Source of the DNA: Leptodactylus fallax
Taxonomy: Eukaryota > Chordata > Amphibia > Anura > Leptodactylidae
DNA length: 64,000 nt
Assembly: GCA_947044405.1 (NCBI GenBank)
Contig: CAMRHE010000167.1
Span: 3,765,001-3,829,000, forward strand
Direction of reading: 5' to 3'
A program made the translations under genes and the position numbers. The notes beneath the pieces are model-generated. The model had not been told where the DNA came from, did not search any database, and saw only the letters and a list, made by a program, of their open reading frames with translations. This document shows, piece after piece, positions 12,075 to 24,561 of this stretch. Each line of letters begins with the position of its first letter. Position 1 is the stretch's first letter.

Positions 12075-12588
12075 TTAACCCTTTCCCAACATCAACTATT
12101 ACTATCAGCTCAGGAGATGACCGGCCACCATAGCCACTGGGTATGTAGCCCCGTACATGGAAATATCAAAAAGTTCCGGGTGTCAGAATATGGCAACTCC
12201 GAGAAATTAATTTTTTTTGCAAAGCTTAGGATTTTTTTTAATGAGTTAAAACATAAAAAAATTATATCAATGGTACCCCCGGAACCATACCAACCCATAG
12301 AATACAGCTGACATGTCATGCTGGCTGCACAGTGAACGCCGTAAAAACAAAGCCTGTGAAAAAGTCGCACAATTGCAGTTTTTTTCCAATTTCACCCATT
12401 CTGAATTTTTTTCAAGCTTCCCAGTACATCATGCAGAATATTTAATGGTACCTTTATGAAGTACAATTTGTCCTGCAAAAATTAAGCGCTCATGTGGCTC
12501 TGTGAACAGAAAAAAAAAAGTTATGGCTTTTGGAAAGCGGGGAGTCAAAAACGAAAATCAAAAAATGGCTGCACCGGGAAGGAGTTAA
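12075..12588 (+). mobile_element. TTAA-flanked MITE (piggyBac-like)
   Basis: Starts TTAACCCTTTCCCAACAT and ends GCACCGGGAAGGAGTTAA: inverted ends with TTAA at 12075-12078 and 12585-12588. The interior has no coding capacity. Related ends occur at 56126-56129 and 61128/62343. Confidence 0.82.
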
Positions 12589-14811
12589 TAATAAAAATTC
12601 ATACATATATTTTTTGCTAGATAACCATTTATCCACTCAACTTGTAACATTATTATTCCATGCACTCAGGAAACATGGTTTAACCATAAACTAACCTCAG
12701 CTACCCTACCATGTCATAAGCTAGCAATTGCAACAGGAAAAAAGTACAAAACAACAGTTTCTATATGCAATAGAAAGGATACATGAAGAAAGCGTGCTTT
12801 AGAGTAAAATAGCTGGAAATTTACAATGCCATATAATTCTTCACTTTCAATAGTATATGGGACAGATTTACTACTGGCTTTGTGCTAGAAGTATCTTGTA
12901 AAAGTGGCACAGTTTTTGGTGCATGTCCAACTAATTTGATATAATTTATGTCCGAAAAGTGGCATAAAGTATAACTGAAACCTAAGCGTGCGTCTAGCTA
13001 TCTTATGTTTCAGTTCTGGTGCATAGCACATGTCCAAGATATGCTCCAATTATAACAAGGCATAATTATGACACATCTGATGCCATTGTTCAGCCCCATG
13101 ACCAGGATTCACTGGATCCATAGTATGTGATCTGTGGGGGTCTGACACCCAGATGATGCACTGATCAGCTGTTCCATCAGCCTCAAGGTTTTAGAAGTTA
13201 AAGGAGTGGATGAGTGTCAGACCCCCACAGATAACATACAGACGGCATATCTGTTGGATAGGTCATCAATACGAAAAATCCATTTTGGCCAGGCAACCCC
13301 TTCAAGATTGGTGTACTACGCCTCAGTCTTGATAAATCTACCTCAATGAGATTTGCGCAGTAGCTATATACTGCATTGTTAAATGACAAATAAAGCAAAG
13401 ACGAGTCTGTCATTTGGCAGTGTATAATATCATGAATTCTCTGTGAAGTTTTATATAGAAGTGCACTATTGCATTTACTTTACGGGTTAACGTTTGGTGA
13501 ACAATGGGCAGTAAAACGACAAATTCATAAATTTATGTCAGCTATCAGTAACTCATTGTATGATGGAGGCCAAAAGAAGAGCTGTATAGCGTGAAACGGC
13601 CGTTGCCTTACTGCTTTACTGCTCTTCCCTCTCAATGTTACTTTTTATCTGGACCATGAAATAAAGGACACATTTTTATGAAGTAAGTTGGTGAGTTTCC
13701 ACTTTTTCCATGTTTCTATTGCTGAGAGTACTATTAGTAAATCATTATAGCATTGTTATATAAAATGTCCTGAGCTAAACACATCACAGTTTATCACCGA
13801 TCTCTCATAAAGTAACTTGAATTCTTTGCTTAATCCTTCCTTATGCCAGCTGTTTAATCTCATAAACATCCGTAGGTGAATAGGATAGGCAGATAGTGGC
13901 ATGTATATTGCTAATTCCTTGCTGATGCAAAGCACAGAAGACTGAGCAGGCGACTAGTGTTTGGACGTCTTCCTAAAGCAGTAGGTTTAGGACTGGAAAT
14001 GTTACTGGACCGTTAGGATGGGAGGGCAGGCGAGGATAAGAGGCTGATGCCTGGATTCTTGGATTCTGCACTGCTCTGAAAAGTTGCTCTGAGAAAGAAA
14101 ACATACAATCTAATCTTGTAATTGTAGGAGTTAAACGTGATGTTAGCACATGGGACAGAGTTATAAGGAATAGGACAAAACTGAATTCCCTCACCTATTT
14201 CTAGTACTGATCTCTGTTATATCATGTTTTCCTCTAAACATCTAGTTTAACTGTGTGCAGAATACATAATGCAAATCTATCAAATTATGAAACAAACTAC
14301 CAGTATGCATTATCTCTATTTTAGCCAGTATTCACTGCAGTCTGCAGCTATACGCCTACATTTCTGCCCAAAACATTGTTTGTGGCATCTGCTTTCTGCT
14401 GATGGAGCCTGCAGGCAGTGGTAAATTTCTGCACTCTAATGCAAATACATACATGTGCTGATTCATGCAGCAGGGTGGTATTTGGAGCCTAAATAACTAA
14501 GGGGAGTGGAAAATAGGGCTTCTGTGAATCCATGCACTGTGCCATTTGTGCCATTTCTCTGTGTATGAATATATTGAAAAGTAGCTGTTATCATTGTCTT
14601 TGTTAATAATGTATGTCTTTATACAGTTTGACATTTTCAACCCTGATTGGAGGACGTCACAAATTAGAATGTGTAGTAACACACATCATTGAAAAGGGTA
14701 ATATTAACGTCAGGAGGAACAACAGAGGAATAGCACCATACAGAGTTATAAGAAGAATTATTCCAGAGTTTTGGAGTAATTATTTAATAAAAAAAAAACA
14801 TAGATAGGCGT

Positions 14812-14857
<46 letters not shown>

Positions 14858-15394
14858 AAGTATACAGAGATGTGAAATTTGTCAACTACACATAAGCCCT
14901 GAAAAATACATACTAGAATTCATACTTGAAATAAATCCATTTCCCTATTAAATAGAGAACATACTGTTCCTAAAAATGTGGAGGTGAGGTTTCCAACCCT
15001 CTTAAAGACTTTATTCTGAATTGCCTTAACTTGCTGCTGAATACAGTTGCTGAATTAAAGCCATAAACTTGGCAGCTAGGACATGCAGCATCTAACCACT
15101 GAGCTGAGTAATACAGAACCACCGTATGAATGGAAATGTTCCTATGTAGTGGAAACGCTCTAAATTTTTTATTGGAATGGAGACATGGCTCAAAACTATT
15201 ATTAACCCAGTCTACAATCCAATCCAGTGAAAAAGTGAAGAGGTGTTTATCTTCCATTGTGCAGTAACAGAGGATCACGTTTGAGACAAAAACAGAGACA
15301 ATGGCACACAAGTAATACACCATTCTTAATAAAAGCCCCAAAGCGCGCAGGAAAAAGCTGAGTTATGAAGGTTTTTTCATAAATCAGATGCACT
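12589..15394. other. Intergenic with minor repeat pieces, no gene
   Basis: Mostly AT-rich unassigned sequence. Pieces seen: 15-bp inverted arms tgtgggggtctgaca / tgtcagacccccaca at 13133-13147 and 13214-13228, an old MITE; a repeat-like tail at 13560-13710 ('gtgaaacggccgttgcc', 'ccatgaaataaaggacac') comparable to 29730-29895; at 14695-14800 a fragment of the MITE at 30600-30950; and a (TA)n tract at about 14816-14854. No exon is supported. Confidence 0.55.
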
Positions 15395-15660
15395 CCCTTG
15401 TACAAGAATGGAGATGTAGGCCAGTTATGGCCCCTTGTTGCGGAAATGCAGCGTTTTTTGTTGCAGATTTTGCTGAGGTTTTTTGAGCCAAAGTCAGCAG
15501 TGGATTTAACAGAAGGGAATCGACTTAGTGCTTCCTTTTATATTTTCTATTCCTTTTGTGATCACTCCTGACTTCGGCTCAAAAAATTGAAGCAAAATCT
15601 GCAACAAAAAAAATGCTGTGTTTCTGCAACATGGGGCCTTATCCTAACTCACGTTTGTCG
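15395..15660 (+). mobile_element. MITE with long inverted repeats
   Basis: The left side 'ggccccttgttgcggaaatg' and right side 'tttctgcaacatggggcctt' are inverted copies, and pairing continues inward (ttgttgcagattttgct versus agcaaaatctgcaacaa). A snap-back element about 240-260 bp long. Similar ends occur at 30283-30600, 26400-26612 and 62747-63112. Target duplication not clear; superfamily probably hAT. Confidence 0.75.
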
Positions 15661-16204
15661 GTCACATGTCCTGTTTGCAGTTGAGTCTCAGCTCTGTGTG
15701 CTTGGTAAGGCGTGAAGTGACTGCAGCACTTATACACATGACTCTCCAGATAGATTGGCAGGGGTGCTTGGAGTTGGCCCCCCACCTATCTGATAGATTA
15801 TCAATATCATAATCCAGGAAAAAACTTAAAATAATTGGGGTGGATCTGATCCCAGCACACCACAGATTATGACAAATGTATGAAACTGCCAGATTTATCA
15901 TCTAGCATCAGCCACTGTGATAAATTGGGCACTTTTTTGGACTGTCTAGTCTAAATTTATACTGTCTAAATTTTAGACAGGATTAGTAAAATTGTCTCCC
16001 ATTTTAGTTTCCTCTTGTCTCTAATGGGAAATTTGTAAAGTATTAAAGTATTATATCTTATGTGACATATTTTAATATAAATTGCTCAGTTCATAAAAGA
16101 TTGTTCTGAAATAATGAAGGAATCATACGCTACAGCAGATCTCATTTGTAAGTAACAAACCTCGTCCTTGAATCAAAATATAGTCGCAGAGATAGCCTGA
16201 CCAG
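15661..16204. other. Intergenic, no gene seen
   Basis: Unassigned sequence. A piece near 15740-15830 ('gatagattatcaatatcata') looks like MITE debris of the 13110-13310 type. Confidence 0.5.
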
Positions 16205-17153
16205 AGATCTCTCTCCCTTGGCTCTGCCTTCTCATTGCCCAGTCATCAACAGTCTTGTTGGGCCTGTTGCTTTGTGGGCACATAACCCCAGGCTTATCGG
16301 TCCTAGATCAAGGCAAACCCCTAGGACAGAAACAGTCCATATCAAGGACTAGGAAACAAGATACAACCACACTTACCCCAGTCCCACGGGTCTGTTGCCT
16401 TGGGATAACCTTGGACTCTGATCTATCCTTCAAGTTGCACATCCAAACCTTCAATACCTCCTGCCGCCTCCAACTCACGAACATCCATCGAATCCGCTCC
16501 TTCCTTACCCCTGAAACTACAAAGATGCTAGTCCATGCCCTCTTAATCTCCCACTTATGTTACTGTAACACCCTTCTCCATTGCCTCCCAAGAAGCACTC
16601 TCGCCAGTGGTGAACCTAGCCTCTTTGCTGCCTGAGGCGGACTATAGAAAGACGCGCCCCCCAAAAAAAAAATGCGTTTACATGCTGTTAGCGACACATG
16701 CTGTTATTGTCATACAATAAACATACACAAACTTATGAAACAGTTTTTAAGAATTCTTCTTCCTGTATTACTTCAGTATCAGATCAACAAAACGGCATTA
16801 ACAATGACAATAACTTCACACATCTTCTGCTTGGTGGATGGACGAGGCCGCATGGCCCCCATTCTCTATAATAGGAGCGCCGCAGATAGCTGAGTACTGG
16901 ACTTCAGGTATCTTCAGCACTCCCATCGAAGTGAATGAGAGCCACGCGGGTTCGTCCATCCACCAAGCGACACACCTACAGTACAGACCAAAAGTTTGGA
17001 CACACCTTCTCATTCCAAGAGTTTTCTGTATTTTCATGACTATAAAAATTGTAGATTCACACTGAAGGCATCAAAACTATGAATTAACACATGTGGAATT
17101 ATATACTTAACAAAAAAGTGTGAAACAACTGAAAATATGTCTTATATTCTAGG

Positions 17154-18196
17154 TTATTCAAAGTAGCCACCTTTTACTTTGATTACTGCTTTGCACACTC
17201 TTGGCATTCTCTTGATGAGCTTCAAGAGGTAGTCACCTGAAATGGTCTTCCAACAGTCTTGAAGGAGTTCCCAGAGATGCTTAGCACTTGTTGGCCCTTT
17301 TGCCTTCACTCTGCGGTCCAGCTCACCCCAAACCATCTCGATTGGGTTCAAGTCTGGTGACTGTGGAGGCCAGGTCATCTGGCATAGCACCCCATCACTC
17401 TCCTTCTTGGTCAAATAGCCCTTACACAGTCTGGAGGTGTGTTTGGGGTCATTGTCCTGTTGAAAAATAAATAATGGTCCAACTAAATGCAAACCGGATG
17501 GAATAGCATGCCGCTACAAGATGCTGTGGTAACCATGCTGGTTCAGTATTCCTTCAATTTTGAATAAATCCCCAACAGTGTCACCAGCAAAGCACCCTCA
17601 CACCATCACACCTCCTCCTCCATGCTTCACGGTGGGAACCAGGCATGTAGAGTCCATTCGTTCACCTTTTCTGCGTCGCACAAAGACACGGTGGTTGGAA
17701 CCAAAGATCTCAAATTTGGACTCATCAGACCAAAGCACAGATTTCCACAGGTCTAATGTCCATTCCTTGTGTTCATTAGCCCAAACAAGTCTCTTCTGCT
17801 TGTTGCCTGTCCTTAGCAGTGGTTTCCTAGCAGCTATTTTACCATGAAGGCCCTGCTGCACACAGTCTCCTCTTAACAGTTGTTGTAGAGATGTGTCTGC
17901 TGCTAGAACTCTGTGTGGCATTGACCTGGTCTCTAATCTGAGCTGCTGTTAACCTGCGATTTCTGAGGCTGGTGACTCGGATGAACTTATCCTCCGCAGC
18001 AGAGGTGACTCGTGGTCTTCCTTTCCTGGGGCGGTCCTCATGTGAGCCAGTTTCTTTGTAGCGCTTGATGGTTTTGGCCACTGCACTTGGAGACACTTTC
18101 AAAGTTTTCCAAATTTTTCGGACTGACTGACCTTCATTTCTTAAAGTAATGATGGCCACTTGTTTTTCTTTACTTAGCTGCTTTTTTTCTTGCCAT
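17154..18196 (-). pseudogene. Tc1 transposase pseudogene, left copy
   Basis: A DD34E transposase that would cut and paste its own element at TA sites. In order: N-terminal paired-type helix-turn-helix DNA-binding region (LSKEKQVAIITLRNEGQS), GRPR hinge, then the catalytic core with WSDESKFEIFG, FQQDNDPKHTS and [14 protein letters not shown]. All three catalytic acidic residues are readable. Broken by an extra A in the poly-A just after the natural start (ATG at 18194-18196), a frameshift after CAAG near 17850, and a TGA for Trp at 17598-17600. Ends with KGGYFE at 17157. Usual family length is about 340 residues, which it covers. Confidence 0.9.
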
Positions 18197-18446
18197 AATA
18201 CAAATTCTAACACTCCATTCAGTAGGACTATCAGCTGTGTATCCCCCTGACTTCTGAACAACACAACTGATGGTCCCAACCCCATTTATAAGGCAAGAAA
18301 TCCCACTTATTAAACCTGACAGGGCACACCTGTGAAGTGAAAACCATTTCAGGTGACTACCTCTTGAAGCTCATCAAGAGAATGCCAAGAGTGTTCAAAG
18401 CAGTAATCAAAGCAAAAGGTGGCTACTTTGAAGAACCTAGAATAAG

Positions 18447-19458
18447 CTAAGTAAAGAAAAACGAGTGGCCATCATTACTTTAAGAAATGAAGGTCAGTCA
18501 GTCCGAAAAATTGGGAAAACTTTGAAAGTGTCACCAAGTGCAGTGGCCAAAACCATCAAGCGCTACAAAGAAACTGGCTCACATGAGGACCGCCCCAGGA
18601 AAGGAAGACCAAGAGTCACCTCTGCTGCGGAGGATAAGTTCATCCGAGTCACCAGCCTCAGAAATCGCAGGTTAACAGCAGCTCAGATTAGAGACCAGGT
18701 CAATGCCACACAGACTTCTAGCAGCAGACACATCTCTACAACAACTGTTAAGAGGAGACTGTGTGCAGCAGGCCTTCATGGTAAAATAGCTACTAGGAAA
18801 CCACTGCTAAGGACAGGCAACAAGCAGAAGAGACTTGTTTGGGCTAAAGAACACATTAGACCTGTGGAAATCTGTGCTTTGGTCTGATGAGTCCAAATTT
18901 GAGATCTTTGGTTCCAACCACCGTGTCTTTGTGCGACGCAGAAAAGGTGAACGAATGGACTCTACATGCCTGGTTCCCACCGTGAAGCATGGAGGAGGAG
19001 GTGTGATGGTGTGGGGGTGCTTTGCTGGTGACACTGTTGGGGATTTATTCAAAATTGAAGGAATACTGAACCAGCATGATTACCACAGCATCTTTCAGCA
19101 GCATGCTATTCCATCCGGTTTACGTTTAGTTGGACCATCATTTATTTTTCAACAGGACAATGACCCCAAACACACCTCCAGACTGTGTAAGGGCTATTTG
19201 ACCAAGAAGGAGAGTGATGGGGTGCTACGCCAGATGACCTGGCCTCCACCGTCACCAGACCTGAAACCAATCAAGATGGTTTGGGGTGAGCTGGACCGCA
19301 GAGTGAAGGCAAAAGGTCCAACAAGTGCTAAGCATCTCTGGGAACTCCTTCAAGACTGTTGGAAGACCATTTCAGGTGACTACCTCTTGAAGCTCATCAA
19401 GAGAATGCCAAGAGTGTGCAAAGCAGTAATCAAAGCAAAAGGTGGCTACTTTGAATAA
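18447..19458 (+). pseudogene. Tc1 transposase pseudogene, right copy
   Basis: Same family as the left copy and very similar to it, in opposite orientation. The start codon and first residues are missing at the junction (18447). An 11-bp deletion near 18855 shifts the frame between VWAKEH and LDLWKSVLWSDE. The core shows SDESKFEIFG and FQQDNDPKHTS, but the third catalytic residue is lost: PDLKPIKMVW stands where the family has NPIE (Glu to Lys near 19271). It reaches the natural end KGGYFE and stop at 19456-19458. Inactive for at least three reasons. Confidence 0.92.
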
Positions 19459-20701
19459 CCTAGAATATAAGACATATTTTCAGTTGTTTCACACTTTTTT
19501 GTTAAGTATATAATTCCACATGTGTTAATTCATAGTTTTGATGCCTTCAGTGTGAATCTACAAGTTTTATAGTCATGAAAATACAGAAAACTCTTGGAAT
19601 GAGAAGGTGTGTCCAAACTTTTGGTCTGTACTGTATATAAGGCTGCAGCCAGGCTGGATATCCATCCAGTGGGGGGAAAAAACCCAATTCTCAGGCTCAG
19701 TGGGGGACTCAGCAGACAGACCCCCATCAATCAGGTATTTATCCTCTATCATTTAGGTGAATACAGGGCAGTAACATTTTGTGACTTACAGGTGACGTCT
19801 CTGACTAATCGGTCACATTTCCCTTCTCTTCCCTTTGGACCACCACGACCACTTCTTCCAGCTGTGACTTGTCTCTGTAAAGTTTGCAACACAGACATCT
19901 TTGGCTCCTCACTTTTCCAGGCATCCGACCCACATTGTCCTCACTTGCACACCCATCCTGCTGCTACCCCAATTATAAAATATATGATATAACCCCCCAT
20001 AATGAATAATACTCCCAAGTGCATCTTTATATTAATAATGTCCGTGTGTACCCTGTATAAATAGTGCCCCTTATTAATAATGCTCCAGGTGTTAACTAAT
20101 TAAAAGGTTTTCCAGGTCATTAATAAACTAATCAGTGGGGCTCAAAAACGCAGGACCCCTACTGATCACCTGTTTGAATGAACCGTGGTACATGTGTAAG
20201 CGCTGTGACTGCTTCTCTGTTTACATAGTGTCATTCATCTCATAGCGGCCATGTAATGTATCTACAGCCTCATCCTATACACGTCTATGTGACAAGGCTG
20301 TAATTACATCACACGGTCACTATAAACAGACAGCATGTGATATAAACAGGCGCCATAGCCCCTTCATACAGCTGATCAGAGGAGGGGTCCACTGATCTCT
20401 TATTGATAATCTGTCCTAAGGATAGCTCATCAATAAAAATGAGCTGGAAAGCCCCTTTAATAAAGCCCAAGTGCCACATTAAAGGGGTTGTCCAGGATAA
20501 CCACTTTTTTTAATATGAGGCTGGAGAAGGTGCTCCAGTGTCTTCCAGCGCGTTCCAGCGCTGCTACTCCGGTGTTTTCTTCCCCTCAGCGGTCATGTGT
20601 GGTGGGGAGTTCCGCCAGAAGAGAACACCAGAGCAGCAGAACCAGACTGCGGTGGTAGACATCGGAACACAAGGGACAGGTGACTAGGTGTTTTTTTTTT
20701 T

Positions 20702-21060
20702 TAATACAGTACTACACGGTATTATGGCCCACAGCGGCCCCTGCACACAGTATTACATGGTATTATGCCCCAGGAGCGGCCCCTGCACAGGGTATTATAC
20801 TCCGCAGTGGCCCCTGCACACGGTATTATGCCTCATAGTGGCCCCTGCACATGGTATTATACCTCATAGTAGTCCCTGCACTCAGTATTATGCTCCATAG
20901 TGGTCCCTGCACTCGATATTATGCTCCATAGTGGCCCCTGCACACGGTATTATGTCCCATAGTGGCCCCTGCACTTGGTATTATACTCCATAGTGGCCCC
21001 TGCACACGTAATTATGCCCCATAGTGGCCCCTGCACACAGTATTCTGCTCCATAGTAACC
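20702..21060 (-). repeat. 31-bp minisatellite in hAT copy A
   Basis: About 11 units with 'gtggcccctgcacacggtat' and 'tatgctccata', the reverse complement of the unit in E1. Equivalent arrays lie in copies B (39030-39425, plus orientation) and C (42410-42832). Confidence 0.9.
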
Positions 21061-21530
21061 ACCCATGAACTATTATTATACTCTGGGACCCAGGTGGTGA
21101 CAAACATAAAAACCAGTGTTACTTACCTGGGCTCTGGTGCACTCCCTGATTTCGGCCCTCTTCAATGTCGCACAGACCGGTGTCGCAACATAATGACATC
21201 AGCCTGGCTCACGTGATACCTTGGACGTCACCAAAGAATGCCGAAGCCTGCTAGGAGTAACATCGGATCGCCAGAGAGGTGAGTAACACTGGTTTTTATG
21301 TTTATCACCTCCCCTGGGTCTCCGATTATTATACTCCGGGGTCTGAAAAGACCCCGGAGTATAATAATAGTAGTATTTGACCTCACTTAGCGATCCCCGC
21401 TGCCGCTCACAGCCGCTTCTGATTCCCCCCTTCTACGTCCGATAGCAGAAGGGGAAGCGGAGGTGGCCACAGCAGGCTGGATCGGTAAGTAAATAGGCTA
21501 TTACCTGCTGGGGATACTCCAGCAGGATAC

Positions 21531-21536
<6 letters not shown>

Positions 21537-21568
<32 letters not shown>
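21537..21568. repeat. (TA)n microsatellite
   Basis: Uninterrupted TA dinucleotides inside copy A, following an 'agcaggatacagac' block. Copies B and C lack it at the matching place. Confidence 0.9.
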
Positions 21569-21574
<6 letters not shown>

Positions 21575-22490
21575 TATAAAAAAGTTATTGCACCTACCTG
21601 CAATCCCATGATGGAGCCGCTGCCGCTCCTCTTATTGTCCGCGACGTCTGCGTCTCAGCGTAGGAAGCGTGATGACGTCATTGTATCGCTGCCTGCGCTG
21701 ACACGCAGAGGTCTCGTAAATCAGCCCAGGACAGGCCCCGCTCAGCTCTGTTTTTTTTAAAGAGGCCTGTCCTGGGCTGGTTTACATTAAATAAATGGTA
21801 AAAATGCCGCCCCCCAGACAGTGACGGAAACTCTGCCTGAGGCGGCCGCCTCACTTCGCCTCATTAGCGGTGCGCCCCTGACTCTTGCCCCCCTCCAGTC
21901 CACCTTAAACTGTGCTGCTCGCTTAATACACCTCTCCCCCCGCTCTTCATCGGCCGCTCCACTCTACCAATCCCTTCACTGGCTACCCATTGCCCAGCGA
22001 ATAGAGTTCAAAATGCTAACGCTGACAGCAAAGCCATCCACAACCTGTCCCCTTCATGTATCTGACCTAATCTCCCGCTACCTGCACGCATGTAACCTCC
22101 GATCCTCCAAAGACCTCTTACTCCACTCTGCTCTTATGCGCTCTTCACACAACCGTCTCCAAGACTTCTCCCGTGCATCCCCCATACTCTGGAACTCATT
22201 ACCAAGACACATAAGACTGACCCCCACAATCACGAGCTTCAAGAAGGCCCTGAAGACTCACCCATTCAGGAAGGCCTGCAACCTCCATTAACACTACTGT
22301 CACCACACCACCATCTGTACAGCCTCACCTTCTGTCTCTATTGCTCTTCCCTCATAGATTGTAAGCCCTTGCGAGCAGGGCCCTCTATCCCACTGTGCCA
22401 GTTGGTCACTGTTAGTATTGCATTTTTTTTGTATATTTTGTGTACCGTATGTAAACCCTCAAATGTAAAGCACCATGGAATTAATGGTGC

Positions 22491-22517
22491 TATATAAATA
22501 AATAATAATAATAATAA

Positions 22518-22557
<40 letters not shown>

Positions 22558-22558
22558 C
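22491..22558. repeat. (AAT)n microsatellite at the LINE 3' end
   Basis: AAT/ATA units directly after the tail of the L2-type LINE. LINEs of this clade commonly end in short tandem repeats instead of poly-A. The minus-strand LINE copy at 23971 ends the same way. Confidence 0.9.
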
Positions 22559-23970
22559 CACTGAAAAAACATGTATGCACAATTTTAGGAATTTGTTAAC
22601 CGGTGTCAGGTAACATGTACAGTTGACCTTCAGAATGAATTTTACTGGTGGATTCCAGTGGTTGGCACCCTAATCTGACACTGCCCAAAAAACAAAATTT
22701 CTGGGTCATTTTAACTCTGGACTCTCTGTTCTGACACTCCTCTGTTTTATTACTTTATGAGTACACCGAATAAGGGGAATGGCATAACAAATGAAAACAT
22801 AGCTGTCACATGTGACAGCTTTTAGAACCCTCAGTCAACTTTTACAATTGCAACACCTTATTCACCTTACATTTTTAGCACTAGTATTTTCTTGACTTGA
22901 GAAATGCTCCATTCTTATTATTCTGATTATTACTAGTCTCAATGAAACATCTCTGTAAAATAGAAATATATTTCTGCCATGAGTCGATAGTACCCAAATA
23001 ATATCTTATTAGACATGCATTTCATTGTATTGCTAGAGTCCTCACATGAACCTGTGATCATTATTGGATCAGGAACTGAAATACGGTAATACCAAAACAA
23101 TGTCAAACAAGAGACTTCCATCAATGATGTATGCATGGAGAAGCACATTAAGGACAACTAATCCATATCACGTGCTACATGTTGGCTGATTCTGCTCTAT
23201 TTTTATCTTAAAAGAACAAGGATGTCTGTATTGAACGCAGCTGGAAGTTCAAGCCTAAGACACATGTGGCCCACATTAGCTGTGTTTTCATTTCCTATCC
23301 CTTCTCCTAGCTTGTCTGACATGACAGAGACAACAAAACATAGTTTCCTGGAGATATCAAATGTTCTAGACCTAAGTGATTAGGCACATATTGTATGAGA
23401 CTCTTACCATAATAAATTATTTGTACAGTAAAACCCCTTTGAAACCAACATCCAAAACTGCATTGAAAATAATATTCTACTGAGGTGATTTTCTCAAAGA
23501 AGATGGCCAAAATTTGTCATAGGAATTGATCAGGATAAAGGAAGTGGTCTTCTTAAAGAGGAGGGATTTTTGGAAACATTCCAATACATATCATTCTCTG
23601 AAAATGAAAAAGATGTTTGTCTCATACCTGATGAATCCTGCAGCACAATGTGATTATGTATTACATCATTATGTTAATTACACTAAAAAGCTAAACTCTC
23701 TTTGCAGCTTTTTATGTTATGCCCATAGAGAGGGTTCTAACCAAGAAGATTTCCTCTTAACATGCCCATTTTCCTTAATAGGGCTCATGAAATGAATTCA
23801 TTAATTGTGTAGCATACCTCAGGGAATCATTGCATTCATCCATTTTCATTGCAGATGCAGGAGCTACTGTAAAATGCAGATGCAAAACCTGTGCTTGTCT
23901 ACGCAACATAAATTCAGTCATGCTACAGTACACTGCAATCCATCTAAAAATGGTTGCTCCTTAGTAACAT
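22559..23970. other. Intergenic, no gene seen
   Basis: About 1.4 kb of AT-rich sequence between two LINE fragments. No exon, terminal repeats or RNA gene recognised. Confidence 0.6.
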
Positions 23971-24561
23971 AATATTATTATTATTATTGTTTATTTATTT
24001 ACCACCATTAATTCCATGGTGCTTTACATTTGCGCATTTACATACGGTACACAAGATGTACAAAACAGATAATGCTAACAGTGACCAACTGGCACAGTAG
24101 GATAGAGGGCCCTGCCCACAAGGGCTTACAGTCTATGAGGGAAGAGGGATAGAGACAGAAGGTGAGGGGAGAGACTGTACAGTTGGTGGTGTGGTGACAA
24201 TATTGTTATTGGAGGTTGTAGGTCTTCCTGAATAGGTAAGTCTTCAGTGCCTTCTTGAAGCTTGTGAGGGTGGGGGACAGTCTGATGTGCCTTGGTAGTG
24301 AGTTCCAGAGTATGGGGGATGCACGGGAGAAGTCTTGGAGACGTTTGTGTGAAGAGTGGATAAGAGCAGTGCGGAGTAGGAGGTCTTTGGAGGATCAGAG
24401 GTTACGTGCGGTCAGGTAGATTTATGGAGGGGACAGGTTGTGGATGGCTTTGTATGTTAGCGTTAGTAGTTTGCACTCTATTCGCTGGGCGTTGGGTAGC
24501 CAATGAAGGGATTGGCAGAGGGGAGTGACCGATGAAGAACGGGGGGAGAGGTGTATTAAGC
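23971..24561 (-). pseudogene. L2-type LINE, 5'-truncated 3' end
   Basis: The reverse complement matches 21917-22500 closely: 'gagaggtgtattaagc' at the right corresponds to 'gcttaatacacctctc', and the left end is the tail 'accattaattccatggtgct' with an ATT repeat. It covers the last ~110 codons, with scattered differences breaking the frame, and the 3'UTR. Same family as the LINE carrying copy A, opposite orientation. Confidence 0.88.

Larger units (their letters stand above)
16977..19635. mobile_element. Head-to-head pair of Tc1 elements acting as one insert
   Basis: Outer ends: CAGTACAGACCAAAAGTTTG at 16979 and its inverse ending at 19633, both flanked by TA. The left copy points to the minus strand and the right copy to the plus strand, so both outer ends are transposase 3' sides. 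In the centre (about 18341-18446) the left copy keeps ~105 bp of its 5' inverted repeat, then joins directly to codons near the start of the right copy (agctaagtaaag at 18447), which lacks its own 5' repeat and start codon. The same position is uninterrupted in copies B (about 40154-40163) and C (about 41310). Confidence 0.9.
16597..21888 (+). mobile_element. hAT copy A, carrying a Tc1 composite
   Basis: The element spans 16605-21880. Ends: CAGTGGTGAACCTAGC and TTAGCGGTGCGCCCCTG. 8-bp duplications actctcgc (16597-16604) and actcttgc (21881-21888) match at 7 of 8. Copies B (38365-40548) and C (40950-43625) belong to the same family. Without the Tc1 pair (16979-19633) it is about 2.6 kb, like C. 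Interior: a 31-bp minisatellite, CpG-rich blocks with GACATCAG/GACGTCAT and CACGTGA, a GTGAGT donor match at 21279, and a perfect hairpin at 21325-21368 with 19-bp arms. No transposase of its own. Confidence 0.92.
16205..22490 (+). pseudogene. L2-type LINE 3' half, split by hAT copy A
   Basis: The left part (16205-16604) encodes the reverse transcriptase end (VCCLGITLDSDLSFKLHI, LVHALLISHLCYCNTLL). The right part (21889-22290) encodes LHWLPIAQRIEFKMLTL and CPLHVSDLISRY, a signature of L2/CR1-like C-termini, ending near residue LH before a 3'UTR. Removing the insertion and one copy of its target duplication keeps the reading frame (LPRSTLA then PLQSTLN). The 3' tail ends in 'aatggtgctatataaataa' and an AAT microsatellite. 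The N-terminal half is missing (5' truncation) and the left part is frameshifted before about 16370. Confidence 0.85.

Noticed and set aside
13198..13413. Small minus-strand gene
   Set aside because: The frame covers an inverted repeat of an old MITE and has no homology that I can name.
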